From Pisolithus tinctorius (Eukaryota; Basidiomycota; Agaricomycetes; Boletales; Pisolithaceae): DNA of 64,000 nucleotides. The position numbers and the translations under genes were made by a program. Below are positions 1-10,290 of the stretch, piece after piece (position 1 is the first letter of the stretch; each line of letters begins with the position of its first letter). The notes beneath the pieces are model-generated. The model searched no databases and had not been told where the DNA came from. It saw only the letters and a list, made by a program, of their open reading frames with translations. The stretch lies in assembly GCA_024663395.1 (NCBI GenBank), contig JANFAH010000001.1, forward strand, positions 2,728,001 through 2,792,000, given 5' to 3'.

Positions 1-213
1 CGAGGCGGACATGGATGAAATTGGAGATAAGATCATCGGGGACAAGGGTTCGGACAAGACATCTGTCCAGTCGCCATCTGACATGCTAGAATCGGAGTCA
101 TTGTCGTCAGCCTCCATGTAAGTCCCTAGCTGCTGCAACTGCATTTCGGCGACTCTGACTGCTGCATCGCCCAGGATCTCTAGGGTCTCTTGACGAGCAG
201 ACTTATGGACCAT
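1..213 (-). CDS. 5' part of unknown gene, cut by window edge
   Basis: The minus frame is open from an ATG at 213 to the window edge, giving about 71 residues. It begins MVHKSARQETLEILGDAA, followed by a short helical stretch and then a Ser/Asp-rich acidic segment (around residues 34-45) and a Pro/Ser-rich part. No intron is needed, although GT follows the second Met near 117. The acidic Ser/Asp pattern is common at the N-terminus of basidiomycete transposase-like proteins, but no catalytic motif falls in the window, so no function is assigned. The frame is clean and codon use looks coding. The gene points out of the window. Confidence 0.4.
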   Translation of the reverse strand, partial: MVHKSARQETLEILGDAAVRVAEMQLQQLGTYMEADDNDSDSSMSDGDWTDVLSEPLSPMILSPISSMSAS

Positions 214-512
214 TGTGGCAGAAGGAGGACAGTGTTATCTACTCATATCTAATACCATATCCGAGCCGCCCCCTACAAATATCGCTCACAAGTGAATGTT
301 CGAACTTAGATGTTGAATATAAAAAGACATGATGTCATGCTGTGTAGCACAGCACTCCAAAAACGGAAAGTGAGCGGAGGTTTAAAAAATCGGAACTTGA
401 AATTTGTCAAAGTCGCGGCTGAAGTTTCTGCTAGGGTTTAGCGCCGAACTCAGCCAACTCAGCTAGGGTTTAGCGCCAAAATCACTCCAACTCAGTTTAT
501 TTTGAGCACCAC
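214..512. other. Non-coding spacer with a two-copy 31-bp repeat
   Basis: No gene is visible. At 430-492 a unit containing GCTAGGGTTTAGCGCC and CCAACTCAG occurs twice in direct orientation with slight differences. The left end of the foldback element follows at 513. Confidence 0.45.
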
Positions 513-514
513 TA

Positions 515-1275
515 TTGATAATTTGCACTTGTACTGTGGCTATACAGATGAGCATGTGACCAGTAGATGTGATGGTCACATGATGAGTGACATAAGCAGA
601 GATGACCCTAGATCACGTGATTTTTACGTAATCGATTACGTGATGGCGATCCTCTGGAGCGTTCTGTTACGTAATTTATCACGTGATCGTGGGAAAATAT
701 GCATGTGACTTAATCAATGTCACATGACAAGGTACAATCATAGATCATCCAACCTATTACATAATGATCACATGTCAGTTTCTCCCCAGAACACTTGGTT
801 ATGTAATGGGTCACGTGATTGTGAGACAATAGACATGTGACCACTCCTGCAGCATCACATGACAAGGTACAATCATAGATCATGTGACCTTTTACATAAT
901 GATCATGTGGCAATAACTCTCCGGTCCATTGGCTTATGTAATAGGTCACATGACTGTACTCATCATGTGATCTCACCTCTAGCACTCTGCACGTGACTCA
1001 ATCCATATCACATGACCAGCAATCCCACCCCTATTCGCATGCTGGGCATTCGTGGCTGTGCTAAAAATGCGAATTGTGTCCCCACCCATTCAATTCTTGA
1101 CATATGGATCTGAATTTTTGTGTGTAGAATAGGCTACCATGTTGCTACACATTGTCAAAGGCACAGGCTGTCTGGTCCAGCAGTTGCTGAGATATAATGG
1201 AAATGAAAATGCCAACAAAACATCACACCATTCAACTTACACATCCTTCATGCCATATCTGACACTTCAGAAGGG
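515..1275 (+). repeat. Left near-identical arm of foldback element
   Basis: Reverse complement of 1912-2672. It contains a 135-bp internal tandem duplication (units starting at 720 and 855, each beginning TCACATGACAAGGTACAATC). The 91-codon open frame in both arms is the same repeat sequence and is not regarded as a gene. Confidence 0.85.
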
Positions 1276-1911
1276 TTGGACACATGCATATCAATTCATA
1301 GACAAAGTTTGGTGTCACCCCACTCAGATCTGAGAGAGCAAGATGCAAAATAAAGGTTCAAGAGTGTGGGAAAGTGGGAAAAAGTCCCAAAATAACATAT
1401 GGAGATTTTGAAAACATATCAAAAATGTGGATTTGCACACATCACAGTGACCCTGCCAACCCCAGACTTTGGGTGAGGAATGCAGCAATATGGCCTACCA
1501 TGTTGGCACCATGTGCCTGGTGAGATATCCCTTTAAACATGTCAAAATTGCGAAAATGTGTGCAATGGGGTAGTGATGTTGACCTTGCACTGGCATAAAT
1601 CTCCCATTGTCTCAATGAGTCAAGTGTACCATTTCGCATTTTTGACCATTTGCAGTGAGTATCACATCAGGCACTTGTTACTAATATCTTCCACCATGGC
1701 CCAATATCCCTCACCTAAGTTCTGGTAGTGGTAGCTGCACTGTGGGATGTGCTGTGCTATGTTTTTGATATGTTTTCAAAATCTCCACTATTTTATTTTC
1801 TCTTTTTGAAGCTTTCCCACGCTTCTGGGATCAGTATTTGGCTTGCTGTTCACTCAATTCTAAATGGATAAACTTGAAACTTTGGAAATGCATTGAAAGA
1901 ATCTTCTTCAA

Positions 1912-2672
1912 CCCTCCTGAAGTTTCAGATATGGCATGAAGGATGTGTAAGTTGAATGGTGTGATGTTTTGTTGGCATTTTCATTTCCATTATATCTCAG
2001 CAACTGCTGGACCAGACAGCCTGTGCCTTTGACAATGTGTAGCAACATGGTAGCCTATTCTACACACAAAAATTCAGATCCATATGTCAAGAATTGAATG
2101 GGTGGGGACACAATTCGCATTTTTAGCACAGCCACGAATGCCCAGCATGCGAATAGGGGTGGGATTGCTGGTCATGTGATATGGATTGAGTCACGTGCAG
2201 AGTGCTAGAGGTGAGATCACATGATGAGTACAGTCATGTGACCTATTACATAAGCCAATGGACCGGAGAGTTATTGCCACATGATCATTATGTAAAAGGT
2301 CACATGATCTATGATTGTACCTTGTCATGTGATGCTGCAGGAGTGGTCACATGTCTATTGTCTCACAATCACGTGACCCATTACATAACCAAGTGTTCTG
2401 GGGAGAAACTGACATGTGATCATTATGTAATAGGTTGGATGATCTATGATTGTACCTTGTCATGTGACATTGATTAAGTCACATGCATATTTTCCCACGA
2501 TCACGTGATAAATTACGTAACAGAACGCTCCAGAGGATCGCCATCACGTAATCGATTACGTAAAAATCACGTGATCTAGGGTCATCTCTGCTTATGTCAC
2601 TCATCATGTGACCATCACATCTACTGGTCACATGCTCATCTGTATAGCCACAGTACAAGTGCAAATTATCAA
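1912..2672 (-). repeat. Right near-identical arm of foldback element
   Basis: Reverse complement of 515-1275. The two arms carry the same 135-bp duplication, so the duplication predates or was copied between arms. Confidence 0.85.
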
Positions 2673-2835
2673 TATTCGTGACAGGGCAACCTGCCGTGGG
2701 AACATTCCAATCTGAATTTTTTTCAAACACCGACAGAGGTTGTCACTCAGGGGGCATTGTCTATATTGGGAAGTGGTAGTTGCCATGAATTCTGTAACTG
2801 CTTTTGTGGTAATTACCATGGTCATTTGGTCAAAA

Positions 2836-3485
2836 TCAGCTGATACGGCTGAACCGAGCCATCATGTTCCACACTAATGGTGCCTCCTCTTTCAACATCT
2901 CCATAAAGGCCTTGAAGTCAAACTCCATCAGGTAAGTCTCAGACAGGTCGGAAGGAGGCGATACTAAACGTGAGGCAACACGTTCCATTTGGCATTCGAG
3001 TAGACGATCTACACATTCGATAGCAAATATCTCGAGCATTCGATGAGCTCCCGCAGGCCGACAGCCCTTGTTCTTGTTTCATGGGGGCTTGTACCAGCGC
3101 GAGAGAATCACTGGTAGCTCTTCACTGAGCAACAACCTGGTGTGTGCATAACGGCCCCTATCTGACGCAGTACATCGCTAATCTCCCCAGCTGAGCACAT
3201 CAAGGAAGAGGGACAACGAAAGTCCCTCTCCATGAATGGTGTTGAGAATCTTCAGGACCTTTGGCAGAAGGTCCCGGCCCATGAAAGTCGCTTTCTTTCT
3301 CCGAATCTGCTCCAGTTGCGGGGGCGTGCGCTCTTCCTCTTCTCATCATCCGAGTCAGACACAGGAAGCTCATCACCATCTGGTGGATTGACGAGTAGGC
3401 ATCCTACGCAGTTGCAGTCTTCATCACAGTCATTTTCATCTTCGAGGGCTTCTAAGTGGCGCCAGAGGGCATTTTCGTCGTCCAT
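2836..3485 (-). pseudogene. Decayed DUF6589-like gene, N-terminal part
   Basis: The minus-strand reading starts at 3485 with an acidic leader containing CDEDCNCVGC and VSDSDDEKRK. Further on come pieces typical of the Agaricomycete DUF6589-type family: an 'LKILNTIHGEGLSLSLFLDVLSWGD' type stretch near 3180-3250, HTRLLLSEELPVILSRWYK near 3080-3150, PAGAHRMLEIFAIECVDRLL near 3040, and EAPLVWNMMARFSRI at the end. Recognition is from memory of the family pattern. The frame is broken by stops near 3178 (TAG) and 3090 (TGA) and by at least one frame change. The reading loses family resemblance just before the foldback element at 2674, so the downstream half is missing here. DUF6589 proteins are transposon-associated and of unknown function. 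Confidence 0.55.
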
Positions 3486-3878
3486 AGTTTATCGCTGACT
3501 TAGTGTACATGATATCTACTACAAACCCAATCTATGCATGTGACCTGACCTACCTCCCTTCTCTATGAAGTGCACCAGACGTTGTAGAGCACGAATGCGC
3601 GACTGAACCCACATGTTTTTTGCCTCCAACATGAAACTCGTGCCCTACAACATGGGGAATGAGATTATGTAGGAGCCTGACAGCGACGATGAAGTGTGAG
3701 CGAATTAAAGTTGTCCTGGGTTTGAATTTCGGATATTGCCTCGGAATACACCAACACTCGGGCCTGGCTGCTGTACCAACAGATCGATACAGGACAGAAT
3801 CCCGTTTCCGCAGTTACTTCCAGGACCGTCTTACTTAGCCATTATGGACCATGCTCAATAGTTCCTAAGCTAGGTGAA
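3486..3878. other. Spacer without recognised gene
   Basis: No gene or repeat was recognised between the decayed gene and the 3' end of the next minus-strand gene. Confidence 0.4.
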
Positions 3879-5492
3879 TTACATATCAGGCTTCATAATC
3901 GTCAGGGCTTCTTGCTTCCTCTTCGCCCTCCCCCTGTCAGTGACCATCGTCTTTCTGAGAACCCAGGACAGTTCACCATTGTCCAACAACATGAGGCGAT
4001 AATCGGACAGTGTTGGATGGTGGGTATCCACCGCTGCTTTGACCCACCCCATTTCAGACCTGATCCAGACCTGGAATGTGCCCTCGGTTTGATTGTGGTG
4101 AACATATAGGTCTGCAATTCTCCAAGGATGTTCATAGGCCTCTGGGACGCAAGGAGGTAAGTTCAATGGTCCCCCTGAAAAGGACCTGTAGAAGGTTACA
4201 TACTCCTTTTGCTTCCTGATGGCCTTCTGCATGCGCTTTAATGGCCAGCTCACGACCGCAGCGGTAGTGGCAGTGACTGGAATTGGTATCCGGGAATCAG
4301 GGTGGTTCGGATATAACTGAGGGGTTATTGGAATGGCTGAAGCTATATTATCAGACCTAGTTTGGGTTTTGCCAGACGAAAACGATGAGGTTGCTGGTTT
4401 ACGAGGGAGGCTGGATGGGGCGACTGCGGGGCTATGTGGCTGCTGAGCTGGATGGGTGGGAGTAGGCAAACGAGTGGCTGTTGGATTATAAGTGTCCCTC
4501 GCCGAAGGACAGACCCTAGAAAGCCCTCTCTCCCCCTCCGGCAACTGTATATGGTCGATACCAGCAAGCGGAGCTGATGGTGAAACCAGATGTATTGGTT
4601 GGCTTGATCGGGAACTCAGGGGATGGATTGCAGCGCTCGAATTATCGAAGGCCATGGATTCGGAAGGCTTCTCTGAAGAAGTCATGGAAGGAGGGTCCTG
4701 GTTCAACGTGGTAGGGGCAACACGTTCGACAGCAACGACAGGAGTGGGGGTGTGGGCAGGATGGCACACATGTTTTGGTTCTGTTGAATGGGTTTTAGCA
4801 GGATCCAGCCTGCTGGACTGATGTTGGAGACTAGTCTGAAGTTGATTCTTGAGTTCTGCATCCATCGCACTGCAGTTGTGTGAGCAAATCAGACCTGCGT
4901 CAGGAAGAAAGACTCACCGAATATTTGAATATTTGTCAACTAGATACTTAGACGAATTAGATCGACCTAAGCGACGGCGGGCAACAGAAGTGATATAGCT
5001 GCAGTGACGAGGGTTAGTACGAGAAGACCTGAACACGAAACTTGCCACTTGCCTTGCTACGCTTGGGGGTTGAGGTGCAGTTTGGAATGCTGCCGACAAA
5101 CTGGGAACAGTTGGCGAAAGATGGGGATGTCCTATCAAGATGTTAAGGATGAGTTACTAACGGGTGGCATCTAGCCTTACATCGCGCTCGAGAGTGACAC
5201 CAGGCCAAGGAGGAATATCTACAAAGAATGTGATGGGCTTCTCTGGCACTATCATACCTTTACCAGAAAGGAGGCCATGAGGGTATTGAATAATCACAAG
5301 CAATGAACGATGATAGGTAAGGGTGACTAACAAGGAGAGGCTCCCACTCGACTTGGAGGCATGGACTTTTTGAACCTGGTGTCGTCTAAACCTGGAGTGG
5401 CGAATGGGCATGACGGGGCCACACCATTGATATGGGAGGGATAAAGCATGTTGACAGAAAGAACACTGCTCATAGTGACCATTTTCTTTCAT
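3879..5492 (-). CDS. Four-exon unknown protein, Agaricomycete lineage-specific family
   Basis: Exons on the minus strand are 5492-5162, 5131-5053, 4998-4918 and 4869-3879. They total 1482 nt, so 493 residues. The introns are 30, 54 and 48 nt; the second is GC-AG (donor GCAAGT, branch-like CTAAC before CACTGCAG). Exon 1 encodes a His/Cys-containing start, a beta-rich region (SLSLLVTLTYHRSLLVIIQY) and VDIPPWPGVTLERDVR. Exons 3-4 hold a long Pro/Ser/Thr-rich disordered middle, then a folded-looking C-terminus containing WRIADLYVHH, WVKAAVDTHHPTLSDYRLML and TDRGRAKRKQE. I recall these blocks from many unnamed mushroom proteins; function is unknown. A TATA-like CTATAAAGG lies only ~25 nt before the chosen ATG, so a later start is possible; a second frame also opens just inside exon 1. 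The 30-nt first intron is unusually short, which lowers certainty there. Confidence 0.6.
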
Positions 5493-6085
5493 GATTCTTT
5501 CACTGGGGATCCCTTTATAGGTACATTAATGGTGCCGCAACAACTTTACATGTGGCTCCATCTTTCAACATTTCAACCCTGTGACAGACCTGGGCCAGTG
5601 GGATGTCCAAACATCGGGGCTTCGCTAACGTTAGTTTGTCATAAACCTCGTCTCTGTCCATGAATCAGAGTGCTTCTGGGTATTGAAAAACTCAGCCACA
5701 ATTCGACGTTTTTGCAGATCTTGTACTGTTCACTGTGATATTTTTGGTGTCTCCTCTTCCTTCTTACATGTTCCGCCGGTTCACTGTGTGAGTAATCTCG
5801 CCAGCTGTCCCTTGCTGTGATCTAGCTCAGCAGGGGTGATAAAGAGGCTTTGTTGGACTTCGTATCAAGGATGTCGTTTGTTGTTATGACCCCCTTTGTT
5901 GGGTTGGTGCACTGAAATTTGTGGTCATATTCCAGGTCAAATGAAGCTTCAACAGTGCGATGACGATGCTTAAAGGCAGAATGCGACTCGCATACAACCT
6001 CCCCAGATGCTCACTCTTATATTCCGACTGTAAGAAGCCTTAACCGCTACATAAATAAAGCACGACCCCCAAACCCTGACTCAGG
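5493..6085. other. Spacer between divergent unknown gene and RING gene
   Basis: Non-coding by inspection. It probably holds the promoters of both flanking genes, which are divergent. TATA-like CTATAAAGG (for the minus gene) is near 5514-5522, and ACATAAATAAAG lies near 6051, about 35 bp before the RING-gene ATG. Confidence 0.4.
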
Positions 6086-6743
6086 ATGGATGACGATGAA
6101 GGCTTCGTTGTTATTTCCCACGATGCCCTTCAGCCTGCAGAGCCTGGAACAAAGACGATTTCCATCATCGGACCGCTGGTTCATCTCCCATTTTGTTATG
6201 ATTTACAACTCAGGTCTGCTCGCACATGCGAGATTCAGATGGATCACAACACAGCGTTGCGCCGGGAGCTCGCTACTACTAGAAACAATTTTTGGGAAGC
6301 TATCCAGAAGGTAATGGTTGTATTCTGCCGATCGAGTATGAAGCCACTGATGGATTGTTTTCAGATATTTGCTGTGGCTGAGCGTGACTTGTCCTGTGCC
6401 ATATGCCTTGGCCTGCTTTGCCAACCACTCATGTGAGTCATTATCGATCCGTGGACCAGTTGCACTAATGCAACACTATGACCATAGGTTACCTGACTGT
6501 GGACACACCTACTGTTGTTCATGCCTGGAGAGTTTCTTCGCAAAGCGGGTGGAAAGACGTCCATCTTCACAGCGCACTTGTCCCACATGCCGCAACATGG
6601 CCACAAGTGCGCCCGTACCAGTCTTTACTCTGCATGGACTGTTGGACGGGCTGAGTGCTGTTGCTTGGGAAATGCGAGGGGTGCTTGCAGCAAGTCGGGT
6701 CCAATTGGTGCCTGTGTTGGATTCATTCATCGGTGATACTTGA
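6086..6743 (+). CDS. Small RING-finger (C3HC4) protein, probable E3 ubiquitin ligase
   Basis: Exons are 6086-6310, 6365-6432 and 6488-6743 (549 nt, 182 residues). The introns are GTAATG...TTTTCAG and GTGAGT...CATAG. The RING spans exons 2-3: CAICLGLLCQP, then LPDCGHTYCCSCLESFF, then CPTCR, giving C-x2-C, C-x-H-x2-C-x2-C and C-x2-C, the zinc ligands of a C3HC4 RING. The N-terminal ~75 residues include a short helical/coiled-coil-like part (ALRRELATTRNNFWEAIQK). Short RING proteins of this layout recur in mushroom genomes and are presumed ubiquitin ligases; the substrate is unknown. The start follows an ACATAAATAAAG TATA-like site. No defects were seen. Confidence 0.75.
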
Positions 6744-7502
6744 AGAGGATACAAAGGGATGCTTGCTGGGACGCCTACTGTCAATCTTGTGCTTTGCAGA
6801 TAGTATATGAATGAGTTGGTTATCCATGAACATCTTACTTGATGGATATTGTATGGATGAAAACTAGATGTGAATGCGCTATAGAACCACCCTCCCTGCA
6901 AAAAATCTCACATGCAACCCTCTTCCCCTTGCGCCTCCACCGCTTCCTAGCAACCTGTTCCCAACCTCATCTGACCGCAGACTACCCGAACAGCCCTCTA
7001 ACACGAGCAGAAGCATGAATTCCGACCATCAAACATCTGTGGGTTCGGGATGTGCAGTGGAGGGTCGAGCTTGAGAGGGAGCCAGTTGAGGTGCAATACG
7101 GCCGTGGAAGATCTAGAGGCAACTGGTGCGGTATCTGCGTAGCTTGCTTGTTACTTTCGAATGCTCTCTGATCTCTTCGGTGTGGTCTCGTGATTGCACC
7201 CCAGCTAAGTCGCAAGCTAGGTTTATGCCAAGCCCGGACAGCATTCTTCGAGTTACCATAATTGCCCACTGAGCAAAATGCAACCCCTTGTAGTACTAGA
7301 ATAAGGCCGTTTTGCACGGCAGGCACCTTGTTTACCCGAGATTGCGCATGGCCTCACTAATCTACCCCATCATACTTCATAGCCAGCAGTGCTGTGTGGC
7401 AGCCGCCGTCAAAAATCTGTCAAATAAATAACACAGGACCTTCAGCTGCCAGTAAGTACTGCACCTGGAGGAGACCCAATGGAATGGCCATAGGTGTCAT
7501 GC
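6744..7502. other. Spacer without recognised gene
   Basis: No supported gene. A 20-bp sequence at 7316-7335 (ACGGCAGGCACCTTGTTTAC) recurs exactly at 14202-14221 in the same orientation. Confidence 0.4.
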
Positions 7503-8290
7503 TTAGCACTGTGCTCCCCAATAAACTGTCTTGATCTGCAAACTTTTGTAGCATGATGAGGACTGCACGGAAAAGCCACGTATGTCCCTCCCACACTTTA
7601 GTGCCAGTGGTGGCGTTCTCTGGGACGTCCTTACCAAGACAATTATCTCAACCCATGCAGGTTCATCCCTCATGCCGGTTTGCAGGAATGTCTGCTTGTC
7701 AAAGAGCTTGCCAACATGTACGATTGGCACCAGGGGAACACGTGCCTCATACAGAGCGCCGATAGCCTCCAGAGAGGTGCGATTACCTTCGATCCGGTAG
7801 GTGGCATCGTGCAAGGATGATGATGGGCAAGTCGTGAGAGCGTGTGCAACGAAGATTGGGAGAGGGTATACGTGCCAAAGGAGCAAGTTGCGGCGCTGAC
7901 CCTGGATGAGAGCTGTACAAGCTGGACCAGATACCATTGAACGCTGGGTTTGAGACCTGGTCCTGGATATAGGCTTCTTGGTCATAGTTGTTGGCACCTG
8001 GACGTAGCACATTAGGGGGCGAGGAGTCAGAATGTCATAGATAAGCTGAAGGGCATGGTGGATGAGAGGGAGATGTTATCGGTTGACGCGTTGAGACGTG
8101 CGCTGAACAGAGAGGCTGCGTGGGATCGTTTTTCGGGGGTGCACCTGCTACTTCGCTGCCATTGGCGATGGTGCTCGATGCATCAGTGGTATCGGTGGAT
8201 GTACTGGGATCGAGGGACTGCCATTTTTGGCAGGAGCAGCGCCGAGAGAGATGCCTTCAAGCATGGTTGCAAGATCTGAGTCATTGCTGG
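7503..8290 (-). pseudogene. Frame-disrupted unknown protein gene
   Basis: On the minus strand one frame gives GANNYDQEAYIQDQVSNPAF and PGSAPQLAPLARIPSPNLRC (8010 down to ~7860). The sense then appears to continue in another frame with HALTTCPSSSLHDATYRIEG, LEAIGALYEARVPLVPIVHV and MRDEPAWVEIIVLVRTSQ (to 7503). The switch near 7855-7865 has no obvious splice signals and looks like a frameshift. Upstream (8290-8060) further Pro/Ser-rich coding-like sequence is broken by stops. I have a weak memory of the family from other Agaricomycetes without a name. It is called broken, with an unrecognised intron as the alternative. Confidence 0.45.
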
Positions 8291-8514
8291 AGATGTGGTT
8301 ATCGGTAGGATGAGGGTGGGGTTGAGAATGGGCATGGGATTGTTTGTGTGATTGTGATTGTGGGTTGGAAGTTGAGGAGGCATGTGGGATTGTCGAACCC
8401 TGTGAGTGCGGTGATGGACGAGATGGTCGGGCCTAGGAGTAAGAATGTGAGTGGGAGTGGGAGGACGAGGCCGAGGAGGACACGGATGAGAGCGATGTGA
8501 GCCAACGGTTTCAA

Positions 8515-8965
8515 TGAGTAGGGTGAAACGGACAACAGCTGCTGGTCAACTGTTTCAACAAGCAGTGAAACCACGAAGACCTACTACATGATACGGGCGA
8601 CAGATGTCTGCCAAACGGTCTCATGAGCAGGGCGAGCGGGTCGGGGTGGGTGAGTACCTGCTCAGTGAAACATGGCAACAGACGTTGGCCAATTGTTTCA
8701 ACAAGTAAAGAAACCCACGAAAAGCTACTACATGATATGGGTGACAGATGTCAGCCAACAGTTTCACGAGCAGGTCGAGGAGGTTTGGGTGCATAAGCAC
8801 CAGCTCACAGAAACGCGCAACAGATGTTGGCCAACTGTTTCAACGAGCTGAGAAATCGTGAACACTTACTCCATGATATGGGTGACAGATGTCAGCCAAC
8901 GGTATCACAAGTAAGGCTCAGTGAAACGGGCGACAGATGTCGGCCAGCGGTTTCAACGATCCTGC
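8515..8965. repeat. Alternating ~70-bp degenerate tandem repeats
   Basis: About seven related units start near 8521, 8588, 8663, 8733, 8803, 8876 and 8922. They share a core like GRCAACAGATGTTGGCCAAC followed by GTTTCAACGAGCAGG. Two unit types alternate: one preceded by CAGTGAAAC, the other by CATGATATGGGTGACAG. The higher-order period is therefore about 140 bp. No coding capacity is claimed. Confidence 0.7.
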
Positions 8966-9230
8966 AGAGTTAGTATTAGAAGCTGCCGAGATTTGAACAC
9001 GCATGACGTACTGTGGTCGGTTAGCTTGTATGGACTTATTTTCTCATCAACATCGATATCAATATTTTCTTGTTGCGCTGCAAAAAAAAACGTTTGTGAC
9101 GGATGTGGCAAGAACGCTCAGATTTTAAGCAGATTCGAGGGAGATCCTGCTGACGTTCATGTCCACCTCGGATTTGATTCGGATGGTCTCAATCTTACCA
9201 GATTCTTCTGTGGTCTGACGCAGGTTCGAC

Positions 9231-9596
9231 ATGGATCCATCTCGTGTAGAATTCAGAGGTCGAGGAAATCGAACACCCTATGCGGCGTGTACTCTGGAGC
9301 CTGAGATCGTCAACTTGCGGTACAAAACAAGTTTCATTTCCTTTGGGAATGCTCATATCAGATTTGCTCTATTACAGATATTTATAGGCGGACGGGCTCA
9401 TCTAATTGAGTTTCCATCTGTTCTGCTACCCCCAGGAATGACCACCGGGACCATTGTCAACATCGCCATACACCAGAACCTCTCCAAAGAACGCAAACAC
9501 GATCAACATTTTTGGCAACTACAACACGTCATTTTGGAGACATTCAGATGTGTTGTACTCGAACCGTGTCTCATGCATTCATCATGCCGCACGTAA
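9231..9596 (+). pseudogene. Truncated Chs5-like (exomer subunit) N-terminal fragment
   Basis: The stretch 9377-9560 encodes AHLIEFPSVLLPPGMTTGTI, then VNIAIHQNLSKERK and FWQLQHVILETF. This matches the N-terminal domain of fungal Chs5, the exomer scaffold that exports chitin synthase from the trans-Golgi. In Chs5 the same place reads LIEFP-x-LLP-x(3)-G-x-I followed by a short helix, and the fibronectin III and BRCT domains come after it. Here an acceptor-like CTATTACAG precedes the block at 9376, and similarity stops near 9560. No fibronectin or BRCT sequence could be read downstream. The upstream open part (MDPSRVEFRGRGNRTPYAAC) is not a known Chs5 sequence. I read this as a captured exon, not a working gene. 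Confidence 0.6.
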
Positions 9597-10290
9597 AACT
9601 ACATACATATCTCCTTGAGGTTTTCACAGGTTTTCACTCGGATTTCCCCCACATCGGTTTCAATCGGCCAGGACTTACCTAATACCAGACAACGAAAGCG
9701 AAAATGCCATCGTCAATCGAAAACATGCCGTTGACGAGTGCGGTTAGACCCGATAATCTACGACAAAGGCATATCCACACCATCACGAAAATGGAAAGTG
9801 TCTTCCAATACTACCATAGGCGACGTTTACCTTGGCATGGATTTTCTGCACATGAGCAAGATACTGACCTTGAAACTTGACCAGTTGTCGCAATGCTCTC
9901 GCCTTTCGAACCCCTCCATATGGTGTACTTATTCTTATTGAAGGAGTCTAGCAGGAACTAGCCCAACAAATGTTGCCGAACAGCTCTAGATACGTTTCTT
10001 TGTTAACCCCTCTTCTTTGTGTCCTCCATGACTTATAAGATCCTTCACTCTTGGGGCTGCACCACTAGGATTTCGAGCTGATACAACCCATGTCCCAAGT
10101 CAATTTATGACATATCTGCACTCGCATGCAGTGTGGAACGCCGCAGGCTGTTCCTACAGGCGGCCCTACATACAAGCCCTTTCATCCCTATGCAAAGATC
10201 GCACTGGACACCCTGTCCCAAGGTACTGTTTTTGGTTGTTGCACCCACATTTCATCGTTGACGATATAAACAGCTGAAACATGCCAAAAG
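9597..10290. other. Spacer upstream of many-exon gene
   Basis: No gene was recognised. A TATA-like GATATAAAC at about 10263-10271 lies ~20-25 bp upstream of the first possible start codons (10282, 10291) of the next gene. Confidence 0.35.

Larger units (their letters stand above)
513..2674. mobile_element. Foldback (long inverted-repeat) element with TA-type ends
   Basis: Position i pairs with position 3187-i. The outermost matching bases are 513 and 2674, and both ends read TA then TTGATAATTTGCAC inward. The outer ~760 bp of each arm (515-1275 and 1912-2672) are essentially identical over every segment compared. The inner ~450 bp of each side are recognisably related but diverged (e.g. a shared GGAGATTTTGAAAACATATC). 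No transposase is encoded, so this is a non-autonomous element. A TA duplication would fit Tc1/mariner-type target choice; that is inference, because TA is part of the palindrome. The arms are rich in TCACGTGA and TCACATGA palindromes. Confidence 0.85.

Noticed and set aside
430..492. TAGGGTTTAG resembling telomere repeat
   Set aside because: Only two copies in a 31-bp unit with non-telomeric sequence between; no (TTAGGG)n run.
710..985. 91-codon frame repeated identically at 2202-2477
   Set aside because: It is the same inverted-repeat sequence read twice, dominated by CACATGA-type palindromes; no protein family.
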